DNA from: Clostridium sp.
GTDB lineage: Bacteria > Bacillota > Clostridia > Clostridiales > Clostridiaceae
Assembly: GCF_022482905.1 (NCBI RefSeq)
Contig: NZ_JAKVOI010000001.1
Span: 2,729,958-2,793,957 of the forward strand
DNA: 64,000 nucleotides
Reading direction: 5' to 3'
Shown here: piece by piece, positions 52,669 to 62,365 of the stretch
How positions within the stretch are numbered: position 1 is the first letter of the stretch
Layout: the number at the start of each line of letters is the position of its first letter
The notes under the pieces: model-generated
What the model was told of the DNA's origin: nothing
The model's database searches: none
The model's input: only the letters and a program-made list of their open reading frames with translations
Translations under genes and position numbers: made by a program

Positions 52669-53352
52669 CTACTCTTCAGCTATAACCTTTATGTTCATCA
52701 TCGTAAGCATAACAAATACTATCATTTGAATCGATCCATCAAATAAATCAAAGAAAGCATGGAAAGGTATGGGCACTAAGAACTGTGCAAACCACCCTAT
52801 ATGGCTTAATCCACCATATACCATCCCCACAATTACAGCACCTGCAGTTAAATTCCCAAATAGTCGCAAACTCAATGAAACTGGAAGAACCACCCTTTCT
52901 ATAATGTTAAGGGGCAATAAGGGTACTACAGGCTTAGAATAGGCAACAAAATATCCCTTCAATCCAATTTTCTTGATAGCATTGAATTGAACCAATACAA
53001 AAGTTATAAGTGCCAGTCCAACTGCAACGCTTAAATCTTCGCTTGGAGATCTTACCCCGACAATCAATGGAAGAATGTTAATTGCTATTATATATATAGC
53101 CAGCGTCCCTATGTAGGGTATATAAGGCCTATATTCCTTCCCCATATTATCTTCAACAAGATTTTTTATTGATTCAAATATGATTTCAACAACACTCTGT
53201 TTTTTGTCGGGTATTTTCTTCATGTTTGCTGTAAAAACTTTTGCAAGAATCGCTAAGATCAAAATAATAATCCATTGTACAATAATACTAGATGTTATCC
53301 CAACATTGAAAGAACCAATATGTATTACAAACAATGGTGAAAAGCTTTCCAT
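52669..53352 (-). CDS. atpB: Fo ATP synthase a subunit
   Basis: The 227-residue subunit has about five or six helices and the essential Arg in the SLSLRLFGNLTAGAVIVGM segment (helix 4). YIPYIGTLAIYIIAINILPLI and the C-terminal LFDGSIQMIVFVMLTMMNIK are typical. It forms the ion half-channels with the c ring. ATG 53352 follows AAGGGATG. Confidence 0.95.
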   Translation of the reverse strand: MESFSPLFVIHIGSFNVGITSSIIVQWIIILILAILAKVFTANMKKIPDKKQSVVEIIFESIKNLVEDNMGKEYRPYIPYIGTLAIYIIAINILPLIVGVRSPSEDLSVAVGLALITFVLVQFNAIKKIGLKGYFVAYSKPVVPLLPLNIIERVVLPVSLSLRLFGNLTAGAVIVGMVYGGLSHIGWFAQFLVPIPFHAFFDLFDGSIQMIVFVMLTMMNIKVIAEE

Positions 53353-53369
53353 TTCATCACATCCCTTCT

Positions 53370-53732
53370 TTAATTATTTTTAATGACTGAGTATACATAT
53401 ATTCCCATTAAATGAGAAGTATATCCAAATAAATACGCAACTGCATCATATTTATTGTACATAAAAACAGCATATCCTATCCCTGCAGCAATTCCAATTC
53501 TTATAAAAAAACTTATTATGTACAGAGATACCGACGAATTTCTAAATCTTTTAAATATCAGTTCTCCTGCCTGACTATTAATAAAAAAATTAAATACAGC
53601 CGTAATCATCCCTATCATCACAAATAACCCAAAATTCTTGAATAATATCTGTATGATAAAAGCTGCAACTATACCAATCATCAAATTAATTATGGATACT
53701 TTTTTTACCATGTTCAAAATATCTTTATTCAT
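53370..53732 (-). CDS. atpI: ATP synthase operon protein I (AtpI-like)
   Basis: The 120-residue membrane protein has about four helices (IINLMIGIVAAFIIQILF; FGLFVMIGMITAVFNFFI; LYIISFFIRIGIAAGIGYA) and a polar end. It opens the atp operon, as AtpI usually does, and probably assists c-ring assembly. ATG 53732 has CGGAGGAG upstream; a longer frame from 53822 has no site. Conservation is low in this family. Confidence 0.85.
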   Translation of the reverse strand: MNKDILNMVKKVSIINLMIGIVAAFIIQILFKNFGLFVMIGMITAVFNFFINSQAGELIFKRFRNSSVSLYIISFFIRIGIAAGIGYAVFMYNKYDAVAYLFGYTSHLMGIYVYSVIKNN

Positions 53733-53860
53733 CAGGCTCCTCCGCTTAGATGTAATGGTGTAATTAATAAAATTATATACCTTTAAGATACAATTTAAAA
53801 GCTTTATTTCAAACTTGTTCATATTTTGTTTAATAAATTAATTTTATCAGAAATAAATAG

Positions 53861-53895
53861 AAAAGCAAACCAATTGTTGCTCGGTTTGCTTTTTC
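53861..53895 (-). terminator. Terminator between thlA and atpI
   Basis: AAAAGCAAACC and GGTTTGCTTTT pair with flanking runs. It ends the thlA transcript. Confidence 0.85.
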
Positions 53896-53926
53896 CATTT
53901 GGAATATTATATGTTATTTCTTTATA

Positions 53927-55114
53927 CTACTTGTAATTTTCTACTATTATGGCTGTTCCCATTCCTCCACCTATGCACAGTGTAGCCAGTCCATATTTTG
54001 AATCTCTTTTCTTCATTTCATAAAGAAGAGTAGTAAGTATTCTTGCACCAGAAGCTCCAATTGGATGTCCAAGAGCAACTGCACCACCATTTACATTTAC
54101 CTTGCTCATATCAAATTTCAGATCCTTGGCAACTGCCAAACTCTGTGCTGCAAAAGCTTCATTCGCTTCGATCAGATCCAAGTCTTCTACAGTTAAGTTA
54201 GCTTTTTCTAGTGCCAGTTTTGTAGCATAGAACGGTCCATATCCCATTATTTGAGGATCAAGTCCCTTTGAACCATAAGAAACTATTTTTGCAAGAGGTT
54301 TTATTCCTAGTTCTTTTGCTTTTTCTGCACTCATAACAACTAGAGCTGCTGCAGCATCATTTATACCTGAAGCATTACCTGCAGTAACAGTCCCACCGTC
54401 TTTCTTGAATGCTGGTTTCAATTTTGCCAGTGATTCTGCAGTTGTTCCAAATCTAGGGAATTCATCAGTGTCAAATACTATTTCTCCCTTTTTTCTATCC
54501 TTAATAACTACTGGAACTATTTCATCCTTGAATTTTCCAGCTTTTATTGCTGCTTCTGCCTTCTGCTGTGATGATGCTGAAAATTCGTCCTGCTGTTCTC
54601 TTGTTATTCCCCATTTTTCTGCTACATTTTCAGCTGTCATACCCATGTGGTAATTATAGAAAGCATCCCACAGACCATCTTTTACCATTTCATCTATTAT
54701 TTTACCATCAAACATTCTTTGTCCCCATCTTGTAGTTGGAAGCACATAAGGAGCTGCAGACATATTTTCCATTCCACCAGCTACAACGATATCATCATCA
54801 CCGGCCTTTATTAACTGTGCTGCCAAGCTTACTGATCTAAGACCTGAACCACAAACCTTGTTTATTGTAAAAGCTGGAACCGTGTTTGGAATATCTGCTT
54901 TTATCAATGCTTGTCTTGCTGGATTTTGTCCAAGTCCTGCCTGTAATACATTTCCCAATACAACTTCATCTACATCTTCTGGTTTTATGTTGGCTCTTTT
55001 TATTGCTTCTTTTATAACTAGGGCACCTAAATCTGGAGCTGAAACACCTTTCAAGCTTCCTCCAAATTTACCAATAGCTGTTCTAGCTGCACTTGCAATA
55101 ACTACTTCACTCAT
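53927..55114 (-). CDS. thlA: Acetyl-CoA acetyltransferase (biosynthetic thiolase)
   Basis: Thiolase joins two acetyl-CoA to acetoacetyl-CoA, the first step towards butyrate or butanol. The 395 residues begin [20 protein letters not shown] and contain the active-site Cys in [14 protein letters not shown] (about residue 88), the [11 protein letters not shown] histidine and the second cysteine in LCIGGGMGT. The start follows TAGGAGGATT. A strong own promoter lies upstream (55177-55205). In related clostridia thlA is also next to the atp operon. Confidence 0.97.
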   Translation of the reverse strand: MSEVVIASAARTAIGKFGGSLKGVSAPDLGALVIKEAIKRANIKPEDVDEVVLGNVLQAGLGQNPARQALIKADIPNTVPAFTINKVCGSGLRSVSLAAQLIKAGDDDIVVAGGMENMSAAPYVLPTTRWGQRMFDGKIIDEMVKDGLWDAFYNYHMGMTAENVAEKWGITREQQDEFSASSQQKAEAAIKAGKFKDEIVPVVIKDRKKGEIVFDTDEFPRFGTTAESLAKLKPAFKKDGGTVTAGNASGINDAAAALVVMSAEKAKELGIKPLAKIVSYGSKGLDPQIMGYGPFYATKLALEKANLTVEDLDLIEANEAFAAQSLAVAKDLKFDMSKVNVNGGAVALGHPIGASGARILTTLLYEMKKRDSKYGLATLCIGGGMGTAIIVENYK

Positions 55115-55176
55115 GACTAATCCTCCTATTTATTTTAAAATTTTAATAAATTACAAACTTGTCTGTTAACAATTTC

Positions 55177-55205
55177 ATTATACTCGATAATTAAAAATTT
55201 ATCAA
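55177..55205 (-). promoter_or_regulatory. Promoter of thlA
   Basis: On the minus strand, TTGATA (55205-55200) and TATAAT (55182-55177) are separated by 17 bp. This near-consensus promoter suits a highly expressed central-metabolism gene. Confidence 0.85.
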
Positions 55206-55333
55206 TATTTTTGTTAAAAAAAACACAAAGTTTTTTAGTACCCCATTTGAGGAAATTGGATTTTGTCAAATATGTTATATAAATCTATTTACATGTTACA
55301 CTATTTAAAAAGCATTTGCAATAATTAATTCAA

Positions 55334-56494
55334 TTATTTGTTTAAATAATTGAACTCATTGTATTTTCCCTTCTCAATACCAAAATAGTCCAATATTGCA
55401 TCGACGATTCTTATTGAGGCCTTTCCATCACCATATGGATTTATTGCTCTGCTCATTCTTTCATATTCATCTGGATTTCTTATAAGTTCGTTGGCACTTT
55501 TAACTATCATCTCCTCTGAAGTCCCCACAAGTTTTACCGTACCAGCTTCTACTGCCTCAGGTCTTTCTGTAACATTTCTTAAAACAAGTACAGGTTTCCC
55601 TAAGTGTGGTGCTTCTTCTTGAAGCCCGCCGGAATCAGTCATAACCATATAGCACTTGTTCATTAAATTATGAGTCTCATCTGTATCAAGCGGTGGAAAT
55701 AGATATACCCTGCCCTGATCCCCTAATATCTTGTATACTACATCCTTTACCACTGGATTCAAGTGTACCAGATATACTAGTTCTACATCCTTGTTCTGCT
55801 GTACTACAGTTTTTAGAGCCCTGCAGATATTTTCTATTCCAGCTCCCCAGTTCTCTCTTCTATGTGCTGTTACCATTATAACTTTATTATTTTTATAATC
55901 TATTTGATTCAATCTATTATTGTTAAATTCATAACTGGGATTTATTGTAACATTCATAGCATCTATAACTGTATTTCCAGTTACAAATATTTGACTTTCA
56001 CAAATTCCTTCCCGCAAAAGATTATATTTGGATTTTGGAGTAGGGGCAAAGTGAAGATCTGCTATGGCACCTGTAAGTTTTCTATTCATCTCCTCCGGAA
56101 ATGGGAAATATTTGTTATAGGTTCTAAGCCCGGCTTCAACATGGCCCACCTTGATTTTTTTGTAAAATGCAGCCAAGGCCCCTGCAAAGGTTGTAGTGGT
56201 ATCTCCATGTACCAGAACAAGATCTGGTTTTTCTTCTATAAATATTTCTTCAAGTCCTTCAAGTACCTTCGTTGTTATTCCTGTCAATGTCTGCTTGTTT
56301 TTCATTATGTTCAGGTCAAAATCCGGGTTTATGCCAAATAAATTCAATACTTGATCCAGCATCTGCCTGTGCTGTGCCGTAACACATACTTTATTGGTTA
56401 TGTACTCTCTTTTTTCAAGTTCCCTTACAAGTGGGGCCATCTTTATTGCTTCGGGTCTTGTACCAAATATGGTTATAGTTTTCAACATTCTCAT
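55334..56494 (-). CDS. wecB: Non-hydrolysing UDP-N-acetylglucosamine 2-epimerase
   Basis: It interconverts UDP-GlcNAc and UDP-ManNAc for teichoic acid or surface-polymer synthesis. The 386-residue protein has TIFGTRPEAIKMAPLV at its N terminus, VLVHGDTTTTFAGALAAF, VGHVEAGLRTYNKYFPFPEE and MVTAHRRENWG, and the allosteric-site residues seen in DSGGLQEEAPHLGKP. GGAGGTAT lies before ATG. wecA follows upstream on the same strand, the natural partner for linkage-unit synthesis. Confidence 0.96.
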   Translation of the reverse strand: MRMLKTITIFGTRPEAIKMAPLVRELEKREYITNKVCVTAQHRQMLDQVLNLFGINPDFDLNIMKNKQTLTGITTKVLEGLEEIFIEEKPDLVLVHGDTTTTFAGALAAFYKKIKVGHVEAGLRTYNKYFPFPEEMNRKLTGAIADLHFAPTPKSKYNLLREGICESQIFVTGNTVIDAMNVTINPSYEFNNNRLNQIDYKNNKVIMVTAHRRENWGAGIENICRALKTVVQQNKDVELVYLVHLNPVVKDVVYKILGDQGRVYLFPPLDTDETHNLMNKCYMVMTDSGGLQEEAPHLGKPVLVLRNVTERPEAVEAGTVKLVGTSEEMIVKSANELIRNPDEYERMSRAINPYGDGKASIRIVDAILDYFGIEKGKYNEFNYLNK

Positions 56495-56539
56495 ATATAT
56501 ACCTCCATTTTCTACAGGTCCACATTTTATATTGAAATG

Positions 56540-57568
56540 TCAATCTTTATGTTTAAAAAATCCAACCTTCCAGGCAATTACAACAAGTACTACCATAACT
56601 CCTGCCAGAACAAAGTAAGACCTCTGTGGATTAATTTGCATGGCGATTATGGAAAAACTCCCTAAAATAATACTTATTATATACATTATCATGACTGACT
56701 GTCTCTGAGTTAATCCCATATCAAGCAATCTGTGATGCAGATGTCCTCTATCAGCCTGCATAATGGGTCTGCCATTTATCTTCCTTCTTATCATGGCAAA
56801 CAATGTATCATAGATGGGTATACCCAATGCAAGTATTGGAACTGCAATGGAAAATGCCGCCGCTGACTTTATTGCTCCTTCTATTGATATGGATGCCAGC
56901 ATGAATCCCAGAAGTTGTGCTCCTGTGTCACCCATAAATATTACAGCAGGATTAAAATTGTATGGCAGGAAACCTATTATTGAGCCTGAAAGTATGATTG
57001 TCAGCATAGCAGCCTCATTTCTGCCATTTAAAATTGATATGATAAAAAGTGTAACAGCCGATATAAATGACACTCCTGCTGCCAATCCATCAAGCCCATC
57101 AATGAGATTCATGGCATTTGTTATTCCCACTACCCATATTATAGTAAGAGGAATATACATATATCCTACATTTATAAACTGATAAACGTTACTTACAGGA
57201 TTTGTCACAATGGTTATTCTTATTCCAAAAAATATTAAAACAAGAGCAGATGATATCTGAAACAGAAGTTTACACCAGGGTTTTATATTATATTTGTCAT
57301 CCAGTACTCCACCTATTACTATTATGGTTGCACCCAATATCAAACCAATTTCAGAATTGGTCAGATCTCCCCTATTGAATATAAGTGTTATTATAAAGGA
57401 AAAATATATAGCCAGTCCGCCCAAAAGCGGCATCGGCTTATTATGTACTCGTCTATTGTCCTTGGGTATGTCAATAACGTTAAGTTTCAGCGCAATTTTT
57501 CTTACAATCGGTGTAAGCACACATGAAATTACTGCTGAAATTATCGCCAATATGTATATGTTATCCAT
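56540..57568 (-). CDS. wecA: Undecaprenyl-phosphate GlcNAc-1-phosphate transferase (WecA/TagO-like)
   Basis: A 342-residue MraY-family membrane enzyme that loads GlcNAc-1-phosphate onto undecaprenyl phosphate, starting wall polymer synthesis. About ten helices are visible. Catalytic motifs are NLIDGLDGLAAG, FMGDTGAQLLGF and HLHHRLLDMGLTQ. Next to wecB, it makes the linkage-unit pathway likely. The start follows GAGGAAGG. TagO is an equivalent name in Bacillus. Confidence 0.95.
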   Translation of the reverse strand: MDNIYILAIISAVISCVLTPIVRKIALKLNVIDIPKDNRRVHNKPMPLLGGLAIYFSFIITLIFNRGDLTNSEIGLILGATIIVIGGVLDDKYNIKPWCKLLFQISSALVLIFFGIRITIVTNPVSNVYQFINVGYMYIPLTIIWVVGITNAMNLIDGLDGLAAGVSFISAVTLFIISILNGRNEAAMLTIILSGSIIGFLPYNFNPAVIFMGDTGAQLLGFMLASISIEGAIKSAAAFSIAVPILALGIPIYDTLFAMIRRKINGRPIMQADRGHLHHRLLDMGLTQRQSVMIMYIISIILGSFSIIAMQINPQRSYFVLAGVMVVLVVIAWKVGFFKHKD

Positions 57569-57596
57569 TAGTTAACCTTCCTCATCATATCTCATG

Positions 57597-58010
57597 TTAT
57601 TCTTTTGCTACCTTTTTCAGTTTTATATGCGGTGCGTATTTGAACCAGTTGATTTCAGGGGAATAGTCCTCGCAAAATACAACCCTGCTCACTCCACAGG
57701 TTATTATAAGTTTTTGACATTCCGGACAAGGCATGTGCGTAACATAGATGGTAGAATTTTCCCTATCATCGGGACATACTTCCAAAAGGCAGTTAACTTC
57801 TGCATGAATAGTTCTTATACAATGATTGTCTTTCATGAGACATCCAACAGCATCACAATGATCCAATCCTCTGGGACTGCCATTATAACCAGTCCCTTTA
57901 ATTCTTTTATTTTTAACAAGGACGGCTCCTACATGTAATCTTGGACACGTACTTCTTTCAGCAACTTTAAATGCAATATCCATAAAATAATTATCCCAAT
58001 CTTTTCTCAT
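57597..58010 (-). CDS. comEB: dCMP deaminase (ComEB-like)
   Basis: The 137 residues hold the zinc-dependent cytidine deaminase motifs HAEVNCLLEV (catalytic Glu) and MPCPECQKLIITCG, with a CPRLHVGAVLV N-terminal segment. It converts dCMP to dUMP for dTTP supply. ComEB is the Bacillus name. The start follows GGAGAAATT. It lies 29 bp downstream (in transcript order, before wecA) with normal length. Confidence 0.9.
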   Translation of the reverse strand: MRKDWDNYFMDIAFKVAERSTCPRLHVGAVLVKNKRIKGTGYNGSPRGLDHCDAVGCLMKDNHCIRTIHAEVNCLLEVCPDDRENSTIYVTHMPCPECQKLIITCGVSRVVFCEDYSPEINWFKYAPHIKLKKVAKE

Positions 58011-58092
58011 AAAATTTCTCCTCAGTTTAAAAACTATATTAATTATAAACTATAAAGCCATTTTTTTAAAGGAATCCTGAAATCTTTAAAAT

Positions 58093-58127
58093 TTAAGACC
58101 CTCGAATCCATCAAGAGTCTTAAAAAT
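58093..58127 (-). terminator. Terminator after upp
   Basis: Arms TTAAGACTC and GAGGGTCTTAA pair with one wobble and have flanking A/T runs. It separates upp from comEB. Confidence 0.75.
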
Positions 58128-58131
58128 CCAA

Positions 58132-58761
58132 TCACTTGGTACCGTAGAGTCTGTCGCCTGCATCTCCAAGTCCAGGTATTATATACCCATTTTCATTTAA
58201 TTTTTCATCCAGGGCACCTATATATACATCTACATCAGGGTGAGTTTCTGTAACTTTTTTTATTCCTTCTGGAGCAGCAATCAGGCACATAAGCCTTATA
58301 TTTTTTGCTCCCTTTTTCTTCAGAAGAGATATTGCATCGCTGGATGAGCCTCCTGTAGCAAGCATTGGATCTGTTACAATTACTTCTCTTTCTCCAATAT
58401 CCTGAGGCAATTTGCAGAAATATTCTACTGGTTGTAACGTCTTCTCATCTCTATAAAGCCCTATATGTCCAACCTTTGCAGCAGGAATAAGCTTTAACAT
58501 TCCTCCAACCATTCCAAGTCCCGCCCTGAGTATCGGTACTATTGCAACTTTCTTCCCTGACAGCATCTTGCATGTAGTTTTGCATATAGGTGTTTCTATT
58601 TCAACATCTTCTGTCTGGAAATCCCTTGTTACTTCATATGCCATAAGCATAGCTACTTCCTCTACAAGTTCCCTGAAGTCTTTCGAGCCTGTATTTTTAT
58701 CTCTTATAAAAGCTAATTTATGTAATATAAGCGGATGTGTTATCTGTGTTACTTTACTCAT
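58132..58761 (-). CDS. upp: Uracil phosphoribosyltransferase
   Basis: It salvages uracil to UMP with PRPP. The 209 residues include the PRPP loop [33 protein letters not shown] and the uracil-binding [18 protein letters not shown] at the C terminus. Intact and of normal length. A GAGAGTAA site precedes ATG. It follows rpiB by 27 bp and the two probably share a transcript. Confidence 0.97.
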   Translation of the reverse strand: MSKVTQITHPLILHKLAFIRDKNTGSKDFRELVEEVAMLMAYEVTRDFQTEDVEIETPICKTTCKMLSGKKVAIVPILRAGLGMVGGMLKLIPAAKVGHIGLYRDEKTLQPVEYFCKLPQDIGEREVIVTDPMLATGGSSSDAISLLKKKGAKNIRLMCLIAAPEGIKKVTETHPDVDVYIGALDEKLNENGYIIPGLGDAGDRLYGTK

Positions 58762-58788
58762 TTACAATTACTCTCCTTATTGTATTTC

Positions 58789-59238
58789 TTATTTAATGTA
58801 CTTATTTTCAATCGCAGTGATTTTATTAACTCGTCTTTCGTGTCTTCCTCCCTGAAATTTTGCATTCAAGAACGTATCTACTATGTCCAAAGCAAGTCCA
58901 ACACCTACAATTCTCTCTCCAAGTGCCAATATATTTGCATTATTATGTTCACGACATGCATGTGCACTAAATGTATCTCCACAAAGTGCCGCTCTTACTC
59001 CCGGGATTTTATTTGCCGCTATACTTATTCCTATACCTGTTCCACACACCAATATTCCAAATTCATAGTTTTTAGATGCAACTTCTTCTCCAACCTTCTG
59101 TCCATAATCCGGATAATCACAGGAATCCTCTGAAAAAGTTCCAAAGTCCTTAAATTCTATATTTCTAGCTTCCAGATGTTTCATTATTTCCTTTTTTAGA
59201 GGAAATCCAGCATGATCACTTCCTATTGCAATTTTCAT
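58789..59238 (-). CDS. rpiB: Ribose-5-phosphate isomerase B
   Basis: It interconverts ribulose-5-phosphate and ribose-5-phosphate. The 149 residues begin MKIAIGSDHAGFPLKKEIMK and contain the catalytic-Cys motif LVCGTGIGISIAANK, plus GDTFSAHACREHNNANIL with the conserved His/Arg. ATG 59238 has GGGAGGTG upstream; a long frame from 59340 is not used. It supplies PRPP precursor, a sensible partner of upp. Confidence 0.95.
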   Translation of the reverse strand: MKIAIGSDHAGFPLKKEIMKHLEARNIEFKDFGTFSEDSCDYPDYGQKVGEEVASKNYEFGILVCGTGIGISIAANKIPGVRAALCGDTFSAHACREHNNANILALGERIVGVGLALDIVDTFLNAKFQGGRHERRVNKITAIENKYIK

Positions 59239-59332
59239 AAAAGCACCTCCCAAATTTATTGAATTACAACAAAATACATTTAAAAAATAAAAATCTTTCT
59301 GACAAATCCCGCAAAAAAAGAAGATAAAAACA

Positions 59333-59812
59333 TTAAGCAATGCCTGTATCTTCTTTTAATTTTTTCAGTAATACCAAAATACACTCCTCAAGATCTCTAT
59401 ACGCAGCTTCATACTCCATTATATCGCCACCAAAAGGGTCTACTATATCACCTTTCTGCATAACAGCCTCTTTTAATGTAAATATCTTATAATCAAAGTC
59501 AGGAAACTTTTTAACAAGTACATCCTTTATATACCCGGTCATCGTAAAAATGAGGCTTGAACTTTCCAACATATATTCAGTAAGCTGAACTGCCTTTCTA
59601 TTAATTATGTCTTCATTTATATATCTTTTAACAATATATGCTGCATTATAAGAAGCTTCACTTTCTGGTACTACAGATACACCGGCTGAATACGCTGTCA
59701 TACCATCCATATCACAGAACTTATTGAATATTGCTTCAGCCATACAGCTTCTACAAGTGTTGCCTGTACATACAAATAGAATTTTTTTCAACGCAATCAT
59801 CACCACTTTCAA
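59333..59812 (-). CDS. ywlE: Low-molecular-weight phosphatase, YwlE-like protein-arginine phosphatase
   Basis: The 150-160 residue protein has the P-loop CTGNTCRSCM at the N terminus and the acid in DPFGGDIMEYE. The threonine in the loop (CTGNTCRS) is the residue that selects phospho-arginine in YwlE, where tyrosine phosphatases have Ile. The start is unclear: a TTG at 59791 gives (M)KKILFVCTGN with GTGGTGAT ahead, and upstream codons extend it by seven residues. tsaC lies just upstream, as ywlC-ywlE in Bacillus. Confidence 0.88.
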   Translation of the reverse strand: MKVVMIALKKILFVCTGNTCRSCMAEAIFNKFCDMDGMTAYSAGVSVVPESEASYNAAYIVKRYINEDIINRKAVQLTEYMLESSSLIFTMTGYIKDVLVKKFPDFDYKIFTLKEAVMQKGDIVDPFGGDIMEYEAAYRDLEECILVLLKKLKEDTGIA

Positions 59813-59826
59813 ATTGAATATAACAC

Positions 59827-60879
59827 TTAAACTTCCGTAATATCAAACCCGGCAGATTTCTGAAGTCTGTTCATTACAGCAACACCCATGCCCTTTTCAT
59901 AGAATGCCTCTGAAATTATAATATCTACATTGCTGTCATCAAAACGTCTTAGAGTTTCAAATAAATTTTTGGACACCTCTATCATGTTCTTCCTGCTTCC
60001 AAGGGATATTACAAGTGCATCTTTGTAGTAAAGTTTAGTTTCATCGGTAGCAATTATGCCTACCTCTTTATTTTCATCTATATAATTCTGCACCATTTCA
60101 TTAATTTTTGCAATAGTTTTTTTCAAATCTCCCCTAACTATTTTCACCTTGGCTTTGGGTGCATAATGTCTGTATTTCATACCAGGTGCCTTTGGTTTTA
60201 TTTTTCCATCAGGCTTTTTCATAATGGCAGGATCAATATATGCATCTTCTTCAATCTTTTTCAGCATTTCAAGAGTTATCCTGCCAGGCCTCAATATACA
60301 GCTGGGACTTACAGTACAGTCAATGACCGTAGACTCCACTCCAAATTCGCACATATCTCCACCTAAAATATAATCCACCTTTCCTTCAAGGTCCTCAATA
60401 CATCTTTCTACATCCGTAGGACTTGGCCTTCCTGATATATTGGCAGATGGTGCTGCAATCGGTACATTTGCTGCCTTTATCAATACACGTGCTATTTTAT
60501 TGGATGGCATCCTTATACCTATACTTGAAAGTCCGGCACTTGTAACATCTGGAATCAACTCAGTTTTTGGAAGTATCAAAGTCATGGGACCCGGCCAGAA
60601 TGCATCCATAAATTTTCTAGCTGCCGGTGATATGTATCTTACCAAAGGTTCTATTTCTTCCATATCTGATATATGTACTATAAGAGGATTATCCTGCGGC
60701 CTTCCCTTGGCTTGAAATATTTTCCTTACAGCACTGGCATCAAGTGCATTGGCTCCCAATCCATATACAGTTTCTGTAGGAAATACTACAAGACCGCCTT
60801 CCTTTATAACGCTTCCTGCTTCTTCTATAATATCAGCATCGATATTTTCTTCATCCAATAATTTAACTTTTGTATCCAT
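59827..60879 (-). CDS. tsaC: Threonylcarbamoyl-AMP synthase (TsaC/Sua5)
   Basis: It makes threonylcarbamoyl-AMP for the t6A base of tRNAs. The 350 residues have the YrdC/Sua5 core (FPTETVYGLGANALDASAVR, KGRPQDNPLIVHI, SSIGIRMPSNKIARVLI, APSANISGRPSPTDVERC) and a C-terminal Sua5 domain (about 215-350, APGMKYRHYAPKAKVKIVRG), so it is the long type. Called ywlC in Bacillus. ATG has AAGGATGG upstream. Confidence 0.95.
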   Translation of the reverse strand: MDTKVKLLDEENIDADIIEEAGSVIKEGGLVVFPTETVYGLGANALDASAVRKIFQAKGRPQDNPLIVHISDMEEIEPLVRYISPAARKFMDAFWPGPMTLILPKTELIPDVTSAGLSSIGIRMPSNKIARVLIKAANVPIAAPSANISGRPSPTDVERCIEDLEGKVDYILGGDMCEFGVESTVIDCTVSPSCILRPGRITLEMLKKIEEDAYIDPAIMKKPDGKIKPKAPGMKYRHYAPKAKVKIVRGDLKKTIAKINEMVQNYIDENKEVGIIATDETKLYYKDALVISLGSRKNMIEVSKNLFETLRRFDDSNVDIIISEAFYEKGMGVAVMNRLQKSAGFDITEV

Positions 60880-60918
60880 AAATCATTACCATCCTTTTAT
60901 TTTAAAGAAATTATACAA

Positions 60919-61653
60919 TTACAATACATGTACAATTATGAGTCCAAGAATTATTCCGATCAGTACCCCAAAGGTACTTGCCACCCCTTCCCACAATTTC
61001 GAAGATTCAGGTATCATCTCTCCACATACTACATACAGCATTATGCCAGCTGCAGACGAAAGACAAATACCCAGTACATTATTGGATATTCCGGCAATAA
61101 ATGCCCCGAAAAACGTTCCTACAGCGGTAGGGAATGCCGTAATAAAAGCATATAAAAGTATCTTTGCTTTTTTTATTCTGGATGACATGAGGGGTGCCGA
61201 AACAGCAAGTCCCTCCGGTATATCGTGGATTGCAATTATAAGGCACATCTTTATTCCAAGGCTTCCTCCAGCTCTAAATCCACAGCCCATTATTATACCT
61301 TCCGGAAAATTATGAATCATAAGTCCTACGGCCGCCATAAATGCTACTTTTATATGTTTATTAATATGATCTATTTTTATCCTGCTGTCAATTGCCGCCA
61401 TAATACATGCACCTAGGACGGCACATATTATAGTATTAAAAAAATCCCATGTCATAATCGCTTCCGGTATTAAATCAAATACAACTATAGAAAGCATCAA
61501 TCCTGCTGCAAAGCCGACTATTGTACCTATAAACCTGTTGGAGGGCTTTTTCACTATTACGCCTAGAGATGCTCCAATCATCGTACCTATAAGCGATACG
61601 GCGCTTCCAACAATTACAATATTTGCAATACTGATATTCAAAAAACCACCCAT
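60919..61653 (-). CDS. ZIP-family divalent metal transporter
   Basis: The 244-residue membrane protein has about eight helices with the metal-site motifs HNFPEGIIMG (helix 4) and HDIPEGLAVSAPL (helix 5). It probably imports zinc or another divalent cation. The ATG at 61653 lacks a site; GGGTGG inside the first codons could serve a TTG at 61641 giving MNISIANIVIVGS. It stands between tsaC and a small membrane-protein gene. Confidence 0.9.
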   Translation of the reverse strand: MGGFLNISIANIVIVGSAVSLIGTMIGASLGVIVKKPSNRFIGTIVGFAAGLMLSIVVFDLIPEAIMTWDFFNTIICAVLGACIMAAIDSRIKIDHINKHIKVAFMAAVGLMIHNFPEGIIMGCGFRAGGSLGIKMCLIIAIHDIPEGLAVSAPLMSSRIKKAKILLYAFITAFPTAVGTFFGAFIAGISNNVLGICLSSAAGIMLYVVCGEMIPESSKLWEGVASTFGVLIGIILGLIIVHVL

Positions 61654-61699
61654 ATATTATTGATTATATTCTATATGTATGCTGCTTCATGTTTATTTA

Positions 61700-62326
61700 T
61701 CATTCCCTATAGGTAAAATTATACTTTTCAGAATTCTCTCTATAATATTTTATTTCATCTATAGTTTCTTCTGTAAAATGTGCATGTACACAATTTCTAT
61801 ATATAACATCCAATAATGGATATTTCTTTATACCTGCCCTCTTAATTATCGTATAATAAAATTTTTGTTCCGGATATATTATCTTTATCCTGTTATAGTT
61901 AAAAGCCGTACATGGATGCCTTTTTAAAAATTCCAGATTTACAGGAATCATTCTGCTGCTTCTGAATTGCGAAGTTGCCAGGACAATAATTTTAAAGTCG
62001 CCTGATTCTCTATTGTTATATGGATATTTCTCTACATGAACCAAAATAACCTTATTACATATTACGTTTATTTTATGCCTACTTATACCTATAATTATTT
62101 TTAATTTGTATCCATCAGATTCAAACTTTAAAGACTCATTATTTATCTTTATTATAACAGCTAAAAATATAAGAACTTCTATAATCATAAGATAAATCAT
62201 GTAAAACAGATTAAACTTTCCAGACATCGCGAAAACAGCTGGTAACATAAAAAAAATAAAGCTCATAAAAAGCATAAATATCTTATAAGATCTTTTTTGC
62301 TTATTTATGGCTCTATCTATATTCAT
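61700..62326 (-). CDS. Hypothetical membrane protein
   Basis: This is a 208-residue protein with two N-terminal helices (about 15-35 and 42-58) followed by a soluble beta-rich domain (HKINVICNKVILVHVEKYPY; GDFKIIVLATSQFRSSRMIP). The strand pattern resembles pleckstrin-like or YcxB-type domains, but I cannot place it. The ATG follows GGGTAAT. It lies between a ZIP transporter and prfA. Confidence 0.6.
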   Translation of the reverse strand: MNIDRAINKQKRSYKIFMLFMSFIFFMLPAVFAMSGKFNLFYMIYLMIIEVLIFLAVIIKINNESLKFESDGYKLKIIIGISRHKINVICNKVILVHVEKYPYNNRESGDFKIIVLATSQFRSSRMIPVNLEFLKRHPCTAFNYNRIKIIYPEQKFYYTIIKRAGIKKYPLLDVIYRNCVHAHFTEETIDEIKYYRENSEKYNFTYRE

Positions 62327-62365
62327 AATTACCCGTTAGTTTGAATAACGGTTTTCAACTCCTCT